A DNA stretch of 64,000 nt, taken from positions 7,237,001-7,301,000 of the forward strand of contig CM063298.1 in assembly GCA_032173965.1 (NCBI GenBank), written 5' to 3'. Shown here piece by piece: positions 1 to 11,520 of this stretch. Positions within the stretch are counted from its first letter, which is position 1. Every line of letters begins with the position of its first letter. The stretch is from Sitta carolinensis (Eukaryota; Chordata; Aves; Passeriformes; Sittidae). The translations under genes and the position numbers were made by a program. The notes below the pieces were generated by a model that had not been told where the DNA came from, searched no databases, and saw nothing but the letters and a program-made list of their open reading frames with translations.

Positions 1-3000
1 TTGCTCACAGTTCAGACCTGGTGATATTTGCCTGTACTTTCATTACAGGAAGATGTTTTGAATGTAAATTAACAGTAATGAGGATGTGAGGAAAAGATCC
101 ATCTCAAGGAAATCCAGTTCTTTCAAGGTACATCCCTGAGGCACAGTTTCTGGAAATAATACAATTTGAGCATTAAGTGATAGTTACTTATTATGGATTT
201 AACCTTTAAAACAGACTGGTTTAATTTTATACTGAACTTACTGGAGCTCCAGTGCTGGTGGCCATACCTCAGCCCTGAAAGCTCCTGAAGCCCTTTGCTA
301 AGAGCACTGTCAGTCCAGGCACTGGGATTTCTGTTGTGCAGCATCCAGGGTCCATCTTTAAAACCCTGTTTTGAAACTGTGGTGATACCTGAGGATTTCA
401 AAGTGAAATAATATCATGTCATCTCTCTCTGAAGTGCTTTGCCCTTTTAAAGCCTAAGACCTTGGATTGGATGGAAACCACTCCTGCTCCAATTCATCTC
501 TGTTAACTGATGCTGCACAGGCAGATTCCTCCTGACAGTTCTCTGTGCCCATTCCTTGGAGATTTGTTTAAACCATTAAAAAATCCTGTTTGAGATCTTC
601 AACTAGTAATTTTTAGTCCACAAGAAAAATGGTCGTTTCTGAGTATCTCAATTCACAGGCATGAATTATATCCATGTGTCTCATTAATGAACAACATGGG
701 ATGCAGGTGCCAACAGAAAGTAGTTGTGATCACTTCTTGTTTCATAGGATGACCAGACTTGATTCTTCAGGTGAACTTGCTCACTGATCTGCTTGTTCTG
801 GATCTGCTTATGCACAGAAAGAACTTTCCATTGGAAGGTACCCTGCATGGAAGTGGCTTAAATCCTATAAACCATTTCCTTGTCACAGTGATATCTGGTG
901 AGAGAGATTTATGTGAGGATCTCTCCTGTGCAGAGGGGGAGGTGAGACCTCTCATAAAATGAGAGGGATCTAACTACTGAAGTGAAGAGGAGTTAAATAT
1001 CTGCAGTGGAACAGAGCATACAATACTGGGTAGTTAATATTAAATGAGAGAAAATGTTTGTCATCCTGTAAAATAAATGTCAAGTTTTGGAAGCAATCCC
1101 CTTGAGAAGAGTCTTGGATTGTCTTCAAATGCCTGGCTCAGCAAACAACTCCCAGTTTGTTTCAGATCTTCAGGAGCAAAGCATAATAATAGTGCCTGTG
1201 CCTCAAAACCATAAAGACAACATCACAGGGCATAAAAACTGTGTGTGGCCCAGTATCTCATGGAAGTTTGTATTCCACTATAGGATAATCTGCTTTTGAC
1301 AGAGCGTCTGTCCAAGTTTCCAAACCAAACTTTCTTCCAGGTATGGTGGCCTTCCTGTACCCTCCTCCTTGTTCCCTCCCAGAGTTCAGGAGCTCCAAAA
1401 AACTTTTACCTTTGTGGCTTAGGTCTGTTCTGCCCTTCTGTGTTGTTTGTTCCTGCTCCCTTTCTTCTCTTGCGCATTTATGCTTTTAATTTTTAACTAA
1501 TTCCTTATGATCTGGAATAAGGAAATAACAAGCAAGAGCAATTCCAAGCAAGCAAGGCACTCGTTTAGGAGGAAGCTCAGCATTAGGTCAACTTACCCGA
1601 AAATCAAATTGCACTGAGGTGACCACCAGCACTGGTGCAGAGGAAACAGCTGGGGAATATAGAAGACACTGGAAGGAAGGAGTGGCCCCATAAAGTCAGT
1701 TTGGCTGTAACATGAGACCTCACCCTTAGCTGCACGATTCCCCTTCTACCTTTATCTCTGCAAGCTTATTAGAATCTGCTGGGGATTTTCAACTACCTGG
1801 GTGTAATCATTTCAGTCTGCACAATCTGACATTCCGCTTTAAGCCTTTGATTTGTTCTTCAGGGGCTCAGCTGCTTTCTGCAGAGCACTCATTTCCCACA
1901 GAGAAAAGCCCTGAGGGCTGTAGCCCACCCCCCACCATTAAACAGCCTCTTGCTTTCATGTATAATTGGGTTGAAACCCAGTTTAAATCCAGGGGATTTC
2001 AATGACTCCGAGGAATTCTCTATGAAACCCATGGTTCCCAGCTATACAGAAACAGGGAAGGAGAGCAAGGACAGCTCATTTGGGGCCACACAGGTTCCTC
2101 AGTGTGCCCAGTAAAGAGCACAAACATCACATCCTGAGCCCAGAGCATTGCGCAGCAGCAGTGGAGGAGCAGTGGGATCACCCATGGGCCTGTTTCTGAA
2201 CCGTGCCAGAGTTCTGCTCCTGGCACTGCTGTCCAACGAGCCCACTGGTGTTCCCAAACTGGTGCTACCAAACCAAGACTGAAGTTAGCAAGACCTGCCT
2301 GGCCTTGCCTCCTGGGTTTGCTCCTTTTAGACACGAACCACAGAGGTCACTCAGGGAGAAGTCTGAGCCAAGTCCTAGCACAGGGCAGAGCCCTTCAGCT
2401 CGCCCAGAGCAGCTCCATCCCTGCCCAGAGCCTGGGGCTGGCTCTGACCCTGGGATGGGGCACAGGACACTGCCATGCAGTGGAACAGGATCATCCAGCC
2501 CTGCTCAACGCGGACAATTTGGCTACAAAGTGCTCCTGAAATATTTAAGGGGGCTGTTTTCAAACCTGTGTAACTTAATTGTTTTGGTTTCTCCTTGCAA
2601 TCATGAATATTTTATTTGGCTTCCTCGGGTTATGGCTGGGGAAGAGGCCCTTGGAGACCTTTTGGCTTGTCTTAAAATAGCTGGATGAAGGCAGCAGAGC
2701 CCTTACCAGTTTGAAACTGCAAGAGGTCAGGAATGAGAGGTCAGGAATTCTCCCTCAGTAGCCTGGGGTACAGGCTCAAAGGAGATTATTTTCTGTCAGT
2801 ATGAGGCAGCATATTATATGGAAACAAGAGTGGAGATAATTTATATTAATGCAAGGGGGGTGGGAGGAAGGAGGGGAGATACCTAAAAAGATATATTTTT
2901 AAACAAGTTTTACAGGCTTCAGGGCCCTGACTGGATTGTCAGATTTACTTGCTGTGGAGTCAAACAAAGAGGAGACCTTATTTATACATTTTGGGGGTTT

Positions 3001-3850
3001 AATCTTAAAAAGAGATGTTCCTAGGAATAGCTTTGTCCAGTCTCTTTACCTGAGCTATTACCAAGCAAACAAGGTGGCTGGGAATTTATATAAAGTGTAA
3101 TTTCGCTAATCAATCACAGACATTTTCTACTCTTTTATTTGTGTGATTTAGTAGTTTTTTTAAATGGAGTTACCTTTTCATGTCTCTTTTATGCAATAGC
3201 ATCAAAAGCTTTTCTTGTATGTAATTGACTTAAGCAGAATTTGCAGTGGAAAGGTGATTCTGATGTTTTATCACTCTCTAATAACTTTTAAAAATCATAA
3301 TGGCTGAATTCTGGCTGAAAGGACCTGGTATTTCACATAAATGAAGAAATCTTTAGGAAACTCCACTATCCAATCTGCTTGGGGATCTGGAGTTGAAATC
3401 TGGAAGGGTTTCATATTTCCTGGTGCTTATCTCCCTCTCCCTTAAAGAGATATGAACCAGCTGCCAGCATCTTGCCAGGAGCACTTTAAAAGGCAAACAA
3501 ATGTGTTCAGTATGTGCAGAGAATTCAGGTTAGAGGTGCTGGGATAGCCACGCTGGAGACTGGAGTGGGGAGGGAGTATCTGCACAGCACCAGTTTAGCC
3601 TTTCTCATCTCAGGTAGCTCAAAGCAGACAGGAGTCTGAAGTGAATGTGATGAGTGGCTTCATCTCAGCCATCCCAGGGTGAACCCCAAATATCTGAGGC
3701 TTCTGACAAATCACAGAAATCAAAGCAGCAGCTCTGGTGCTGCCCGGGCTGTGCAGAGCCTTGAAGAGGCTCCAGCTGATGCTGATGGAGTTTGTTAGAG
3801 CCATTTCCTCCTCAAGAGTTGAATTTTTCAGAGCAGCTTCTCCTCCCTGC

Positions 3851-3878
3851 CACACACACACACACACACACACACACA
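3851..3878. repeat. (CA)n microsatellite
   Basis: About 14 perfect CA units in tandem, flanked by unique sequence. It reads as GT repeats on the other strand. Confidence 0.97.
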
Positions 3879-6800
3879 TTAGAAGCTTAGAGCTATGAGC
3901 CCAGGGGCTCTTCTCCAAAATTCGTTAAGGAATTAATGATCCAGATGCCATCAGTCATTCTGGGCTTTACAGGAGAGATTTCTCTTTTCTGCAGAGAGTT
4001 ATTTGTGGACATTTAATAAAAGAACATGATGAAATAATTAACTAAACTCTTGCTCTACAGCCTCATTCTTGTGAACTAAGAGAAGTGGAGCATCCAAGGA
4101 TAGAAAGCTCAGGTAAAATTTTTCTTGAGTTCTCCAGCTCAATGCCCAGCTTTTATCTTTGCTTCTTAATGGAGGAATCCTCAAGGTACAGAGTGTAACA
4201 TCCAGGGGCTCTTGGAAGGAGATGGACAAACAGATCACACCCAAACTAATGCTGCAAAGCATCTAAAACCTTATCACATTTCATGTTTGTGTCCCTAGTT
4301 CTGGTGTCTGGCCAGACCTGAGTTTAATCAACGAAATTCTGTTTAATCTCCAGCTCCTCTGGAAAGGCTTTTTGGGAGGGGGCAGGAAATCTTACAGAGC
4401 CAGGGACATCCCCAGAGCAGTTGAATCCTGCTCTCCCTGCACTGTCCCTTTGCAGCCTGGGGAGAGCAGGGGGAGGCTGCATGTGCAGCTCACACCAAGC
4501 ATTTGTGCCTGCTCTGTTACCTGATTTCCTGAGAACAGCTGAGGCAGAGCAAGATCATCCCTGAATTAAACAGAGTTTCATGGACATAAAACCTGGCTGT
4601 GAGTAACCTTGGCCTGTCTGCAGAGAACACCTTTATTTGGAAATTCCTGTTGAAAGGAGATTTAGTCATTCTGGTTGATTTGGACTGAGATTTAGGCATA
4701 ATGAGGGCAAAAATGGTGCCAGTTCTGCTGTCTTTTCAGTGCCGAGCTGGAAACTGCTTTCCTGTTTCAGCAGAGAGCTTGGTATTGGCAAGGAGAGAGC
4801 AGAGGCTGAGCTATCCATGCTTGGCTCTCTGGAATAAAACTCCAGGGCTGCAGAAGAAAGAGGCCAGTGATTTAATTCTTTTCACTGGCCTAAGCTTTTT
4901 TTTTTTTTTAGGTAGTTTTCACTGTGCCTTGTCTGGTAGCCTCTTGCATTACAGCAGGTGTGTTTTGGGTTTGGAAGTGACCCTTTCAGTCTTCAGGGGT
5001 GCACCTAATCATACCACATCTGAGCCTGACCTAGGTGAAATCCCACCTCTTCTTTTATCCCAAACTCTGCAAGCCAGCTGCTGATATTGCTGGTTGCAAA
5101 GTTCAAAAGGTACCATGAGAAGGCTTGAATTATTGATGCCACTTTCCTTCCATACACATGTAATTATCTGCTCTTGGGGCACAGCCCAGACAGAATCCCT
5201 GTTAGACTCCACAGCAGGGCAGGCTTACAAGAACTCTGGAACAGACCCTGGGCTGCATGGAAACAAGGCATAGGAGGGGGAATATGTTACCATTGCATGG
5301 ATGTGACCTGTGATCCAGGTACAGGGCAGCTCACTGGAATCAGGGTAGGTATGTTACAAGAAATTCCTGTGCAGAGTGATAAAAGAAGGGTTTTGAGCAA
5401 TTTGTACAGTGAATGAAAATAGAAACTTAAGAATTAAGTTCCAGGCAGGTCCCTTTAATATTAATGAATGTACTTTCCTCTGTATGAGTTGGGAGAATCC
5501 ACTGTGCTCAGGGAAGACAGACAATTCCCTATTGGTCTTAAAATAGCAGCGTGAGCTTTCTGCTCTTCTTTTTATCTGTACGTTCATGCTGTGATTCTTG
5601 ACAGCACTGAGGATCTCCTTTCTCTGCTGTGAGTTATTCTCATTTCTTCTAAAAAGGGAGAATGCCATCTAATTGTTCTTTATCCTGTAGAGATCTAGTT
5701 GAAGCTGGTGTGGTGAGTGGAGCTGAAAAACTGATGAGCAGCATCTTTCACCTGCTGCAGTGTGTCCAGCAGGCAGATGGTCCTGGGCAGTTAATCAGAG
5801 CAGGTCTGATGTCAAAGGAATTGTTTATATAAACAGTGATTCATCTGCCCATTCCCAATAATTACAGTGGTGTTACAAACCAATCTGCTCCAAAACCTTG
5901 TCTCTGAAGAATTTGAACTCCAGCTTTTCACTTTCTAACCCAGATTCACTTTGGGGTCCTGTCTTTACAGTGAGTCAAACAAAACTCCTGTGTCTAAGCA
6001 CCTTACAAATTTGGACAGTGTTCCTGAACTTCCTCCTCATCCAAGAATTTCAGCATTTTTGTTTTGTGGAAGGCTTTAGCTCTGCAGACACATGACTATC
6101 TAGCGACAGCACATAAAAGCAGACTTTTATTTATTATTTTCTCCTGCATTTGGCAGTATAGAGAAGCTGAATAAACTTTAAGCCCCCAGGAAGACAGAAT
6201 ATTAACAACTATTCTGTACTGGGGATTTAGGGTCTAATTCAGCTGCCATTAATCTTGGTAACAAAAGTCTTGTTGCAGGATTTAGAGATCTAAGCCAGGA
6301 GTACTGGGATATTAAGTGGGGAGGGGGGTCTGAAATGATGTGACCAGACACCTACAGGTATGACAGTCCTGTTCAAAGAGAGGGAGGGAAGAGGATTGGT
6401 GTTAAGAGATGAACTCTGCACTGTTCAGAGTGTCCTGGAGGGTTTCAACTCTAGACCAGAACAAACAAAACAAGTTTAGAGGGAACCCTAAGGACACAAT
6501 TGTTGGGGAGCCCTTAATTGTTTGTAGCTGCTTTCAGGGCAGCAGCTGTTTGCTTCAGTATCAGAGTTGTAGCTGGGGGAAAGGGAAATGCTTCTTTTCC
6601 CCATTACAGATTGTTCTATGGTGAAGAACAGCACAAAATAGGTGGTACAGAAAAGGAACCAACATTTGCAAAAAACCCCTGTGCTTTACACACACCTAAT
6701 GTGCTTTTCTTAGAGCATCATCCTTCCTGAGCTGTGGAAATCTCAAATGTGCTTTGTCTGCCCTCCTTGGAGTGACTGAGGTGAGACACACTTTTTGATT

Positions 6801-8229
6801 CACTGAGTGATTTCTTACAGAGTTGCTCACAGAGTATTGGAATGTACTTTTTAATGGCCTTTTTTCAAAATTTATTTTAATAACTCGTAAATACACTTGA
6901 ACAAGTTTCAGTCTGCAACCAGGTCATAAGACTGGCTGGATTTCCATCTTTCTTGAGGTACTAAGTGCTAAAAATCCTCATTCCTTGTCACATTTTATAG
7001 CAGTGGGAAAGGTTTAAAGCTTTTGAAACTTGCTGAATTGCAATCTTGACTGTGTGCTTTTCCCCTTCCCTGGGGCAGGGAGATGCCTGTGGATGAAAGT
7101 TCCAGGAAACCTTGGCCAAAACTCTTTTGTGTTTGCAGCGTGTGTACAGGCATTGCACCCACAGCCACTGGGGTGCAGGGTCAGAGTGTCAGACAGCTAA
7201 ATACATTGACAGCATCCATAATAGTCTAGTAAGTGACTAGAGGCTTCCAGATGCTGGATTTCAGCTTTTAAATAAGTTAACGATTGGTGGAGTTAGGAGG
7301 AATCAGTAACAAAATCTTGACTGCTCCATCCTCTGTTACCCACTGACAGAATTTGTAAATCTGTGATGGCCAGAAATTTATCTTCTGCCTGTAGAGAATA
7401 CACAGAATTGGCCGAAAAACTAAGAGAAAGGAAAAGTAGAAAATGAAGAGAAGACTTTAACAGAGAAAGAGATGAGAGGACAAAATACATCATGGAATTT
7501 CCCTGTCCCGTGTGCTGGTTTGTTCCCTGCCCATAATGTAATTTCCAAGATAGTCCCAAATAGCCCCAACAAAAGCCTTTTTATCTATTTTTCTTTGGGA
7601 AGATGTTGCAGACTGAAGGGTTTCCTTGCTGTAAGATTTTTACCTTGGTCTATTCTCCTCATCCACTCACCTCCAAGTTTTCCTTTCTCTGATCCATCAC
7701 TTCCTTTCAGTTGTGCTCTTACTGTTTTGTGGTTTGGAGCATTTCCTTGCAGTGTTTGGTGTTGGGGACTCAAACCCAGGCTCTGCCATCAGCACTTCAT
7801 TCACTCAGAGGGACCCCAGTGGGATGTCTGAAGCAGAAAGAGGTTGACTAATAAAAAAAGGGGTCTGGATAGCTGGAAAGGGTAGAAGTGATATTTGAAT
7901 CAGACTGAAAGATCAGGAGCAATCCTTTGGGCCCTTTTACATCCTTTATTCCATGCATATGATTAGAGGAAAGATAAAGAGATAAACAGGTTGACACCTG
8001 GGATACTGAACATTTCCACACTGCCAGGAAATTACAGTGTACTCAGGGGCAGTGTTTGCTTCTGACATTTATTTCACACAGATCATTAGATGTGTTCCTC
8101 TCTTCTTCAGCACAGAGGAGGATATTGGAGAAGCAGAAACTGAAATAAAATAATAATTCTATCTTGAACTACAGTGTGTCTAAACCTTTGTCAGCTGTAG
8201 AAAATCATGAACACGTGGGATGGGATTCT

Positions 8230-8320
8230 TGGGGTGCCCTGTGCAGGTGCAGGAGTCAGACTTGGATGATCCTGATGGGTTTCTTTCAGGTCATTATATT
8301 CTATGATGGTATGATTCTAA
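8230..8320 (+). mobile_element. CR1 LINE 3' tail remnant
   Basis: The stretch contains a GACTTGGATGATCC-like core followed by TTTCAGGTCATTATATTCTATGATGGTATGATTCT, split here only for recognition: the GATGATCC core and the ATTCTATGAT terminal microsatellite are typical of the 3' end of avian CR1 elements. It is a short truncated copy and the 5' boundary is approximate. Confidence 0.7.
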
Positions 8321-8518
8321 TAAAAGAAGAAAATCAGGGTGATTTGTGACAAAATAAGCCAGAGAATAATCTGGAACATGGAAGTTTGGCACTGCACAGA
8401 CAAGGCTCTGCAAACATTTATTTGGCTCCACAGGAATGAGGCAAATTTGTGCTCAGGAGCATCTGGCTTCCCTTGTTAGCTTATTTCACAGCAAAATGCA
8501 CAATGTTTCCTTTCACAG

Positions 8519-11500
8519 GTGAGTCAAGATAAGCCCTCACATATTCCTGAACACTGAGGAAATGCCTCCTTCCCGATCCAAGACTCTGCAGAAAAAGGCT
8601 GGAAAAGAGAAGGTGTTCAATTGTGAGCAAAACTCTGCAGGAGACTCAAAGATCTGCTGTGGGAGAAGGAAGCAAGGTAAGAGCAGGGGCCAAGTGAAGG
8701 GCAAGGAGTCACTGCCTGGACAAGGTGACAGTCTTGGAGAAGAGCCCTTAAAAATCCAGATGCCGGGGAGGCCTCAGGAAAGCAAAGAAAATGACCACAA
8801 GAAGTTATTACAGAGAAAAAGAGCCTGCAGGAGAAATGGTAAAAGTGAATCTGGTTTGGGAGAAAACATGGCGTGTCCAGGTTGGATGGGAAAAAAGGAA
8901 AGACCTGCAGCCAATGGGAAATGATATCAGGGCAGGGGAGTGAGGACAGTAGTGACAAAGAGGGAAAAGTCATCACAAACAGAAAGAAATGGAGTTTTAA
9001 AAAGAGGTGTAGAAAGAGACTTGGTGTTGATGAAACAGGTACTGAGCTGGGGCCTGTAAAGGCAATCACAGAGCAAGGTGCTGAAGGTCCTTTTCAGAAA
9101 CAGAACTTGGCAGAAAAGGCACAGAACCCCAGGAGAAGGCACAGAAGGAATCAGGACTTCAAGGAGGCTTCTGAGCAGAAGTCAGGTTCTCAATCCCAAG
9201 GCAGCACAGCACAGGAAAAAGGTGAGAGGACTGGGAAAAAGCAAGTTGAAAATCTTACCAGGATTGTCATCACTGAAAGTGAGGATGAAAATGTTCTGGA
9301 AACCTCAGGTAACTCCTGCTCTGACTCCAGTAGTGAAAGCCATGGAACCCACAAAAGGAGTATAGAGGAGGCTGTGGTGGGCAGCACTTCCTGCAGTCAA
9401 GAGAAGAGCAGCTCTTCTGAAGAGAAGAGCAGCTCTTTGGAGGAAGATGGCAACAGTGAGAAAGAAGTTGTGCTCAAAGATCCTCCGGTGAGTGAAGGAA
9501 AAGGCTACAAGGAACTGGCTGATGAAAGCAAGGAAGCATCTGTTGAACCTGAAAAGGAGCAGGTGACCACAGGTGGAAAAATTGAGTCCAAAGCTGAAGG
9601 CACTGAATTTGCAGGATTGAAAGCAGAGGAGAAGATGAGGAAGCCAGACAACATGCTGAGACAACCAGAATGTGCTCCAGCTGAGAGCAGTGAGGCAGAT
9701 GATCAGTTCAGCACTTCAGGACTCCAAGTTAAGAGTGCTAATAACAGGGAAAATATAGAAGTAGACAAGGAAAATATACTAGAAAGTGACAGAGTTGAAG
9801 ATACATCAAAAGATGGACATGTGAATTCTGACAGCAGCGGGGAGAGCAGCACTGCAGAGAACATTGATGAAGTAAAAAAAAACAAACCAGAACTATTCCC
9901 AACTGCTGTGAAAACAAAACTCCATGTTCACCTTAGCAAATATGAACAGGAAGAGAAAGTCAATGATGAAGGCAGAGAGCTAGAAGATTACTCTTTCCTC
10001 TCCAAGCATCAGAGGACATTGAAGGAGAAACCTGGGAAGTGCAAGATCCCAGAACAAGGTGAAGAGACTGGACTTAGACAGAGGGATAGTTCAGGCTGCA
10101 TCAGGCAGGACCTACCAGCACTGATGCTTACAAAGAAATGTTCTTCTCAATCCCAAATCCCCCTCAATCTGGAAAACCAGCACAAAAATGCTGAGAACAA
10201 ACTATCACCAAGCCAGAAACCAAATCCTGCCCAGATGGCTTTGGGAACCAGCTCAGACATGAACAACGTTGAAAGCATCTGTTCAAAACCCATGACTCTA
10301 GAAACTCCCAGTAAACAAAAAGAACCAACATAGCTCAGAGTTTTAGAGAGAAAAGATTAAATACTTCAAGCTGTTCCATGATTACAAAAAAATCACCTGA
10401 TAAGCAGCTCCTTGGGAAGAAGAAGAAAGTTGGAAAAGTTATTGGAAAAGTTAAACAGAGTTCAGGCCAGTCTTCAAAGGCAAAAAAAGAGAAAGTAGAA
10501 GTAGTGGTTGCAGAGGCACCTTCTGAAACTGAACCTGCGCATGGTGGGGAAGGATCCAAGCACTTGCACACCCGTTCTGCTTTTAGAAAAGTCACCAGCT
10601 GGCTTGGCCAAAAACCTGCCAGGAAAGCAAGGCTGAAAGCTCGCCTGCTGAGTGTGGCACGTGCAATTGGTATCTCCAGATGGCTCTTGAAAAAAATTGG
10701 GAAGAAGAAGAGAGGCAGAAAACCTTTGGGATTCAGAAGTAGAATGGCAATCCGGATGCTGAGCACTGCTGGGTGGGTTGATCGGTCTGGCAAAGCCTTC
10801 CCTGGTGCAGCTGGACAGCTGGAGAGGGCTGAGCCAAGGGACAAAGAATCTTCTGCTTCATTAGTGGAGGGGAAAGGTGGTCCTAAAATGGTAGAAGTGG
10901 GACACATTGATTTGCCTCCTGGTGATTCCTCTCTTCATGGAACCAGTTCCTTTCCATGCTTGGATGAGAAGAACAGTGCTACCAATGCCAAATTTGCTGT
11001 AGTGTTCCCCAGAGTCCACAGCTTGGTTAAGGTTAAGAACTCCTTGTCCAGGGGATCTGGCAATGGTTATTTCCTACAGAAACTAAAATCTCCATCAGGG
11101 AGAAAATCTGTCACTCCTGTGCAAGAGGGTTGCAGATTCAAATGTGACCTTCCCAGATCTCTGATGGATCCAAGCCAGAGAAACAGTGAGCAGGGCTTCC
11201 TCTCCTGTCGAGAAGAGGAGCCAATTCATACATCAGATAACTGCAGTGAGGAGCTCAAAGAGGGTTCAGGTGTCCTCCAGACTGCAGGATCCATGGTCAC
11301 TCCTAGAGTGCACTGGTCCTGGCAGCAGGGGCAGGGATGTGACCCTGCAGCATGGCTGAACCCCGAGCTGCTGCTGCAGCCAACCATCGAGAACCTGAGG
11401 AAATGGACCCTCTCCAAGGACCCCCAGCTGGCCAGCAGCCGTGTGAGGGTCTGCAAGGACCAGTGGGAGGCAGAAGATGTTGCTGACGATGTGCTGGAGA

Positions 11501-11520
11501 TGGAATTCATGCAGAAACAG
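8519..11520 (+). CDS. MYO15B: MYO15B N-terminal extension exon (three offset frames)
   Basis: One giant exon, as in MYO15A where exon 2 encodes a long extension ahead of the motor. The acceptor TTTCACAG ends at 8518 and donor CAG|GTACAG follows 11520, phase 0. Coding runs in three overlapping frames, each offset -1 from the last: 8562-8924, about 8849-10333 and about 10315-11520. The first and middle parts are rich in Lys, Glu and Ser (e.g. [14 protein letters not shown]) and look disordered. The last part is strongly basic with a Trp/Leu/Arg-rich stretch ([15 protein letters not shown], near 10680-10725) that resembles a conserved pre-motor element. It ends [21 protein letters not shown], leading into the motor. 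A donor-like AAG|GTAAGA near 8676 exists, but the frame stays open through it. Confidence 0.75.

Larger units (their letters stand above)
1..8518. other. Upstream region without recognised gene
   Basis: I read both strands and found no exon series, conserved protein motif or RNA gene. Open frames here are short and have the composition of chance ORFs. It probably contains intergenic DNA and 5' noncoding exons or introns of MYO15B, because the first MYO15B coding exon is preceded by a splice acceptor (ending at 8518). I could not place a promoter, TATA element or CpG island. Simple repeats and a CR1 tail are listed separately. Confidence 0.6.

Noticed and set aside
2203..2688. 161-codon open frame on + in the upstream region
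   Set aside because: No domain, unlikely composition (Pro/Cys/Ser mix), no splice context and overlapping open frames on the other strand.
8676..8848. Intron starting at the AAG|GTAAGA donor in the extension exon
   Set aside because: The reading frame stays open with unchanged Lys/Gly/Ser composition through 8676-8880, and no convincing acceptor was found that would restore the next frame. RNA data could reverse this.
10315..10333. Programmed -1 frameshift at the second offset
   Set aside because: The heptamer in register (A CAA AAA) does not fit X XXY YYZ. A lost base in A5 is simpler.
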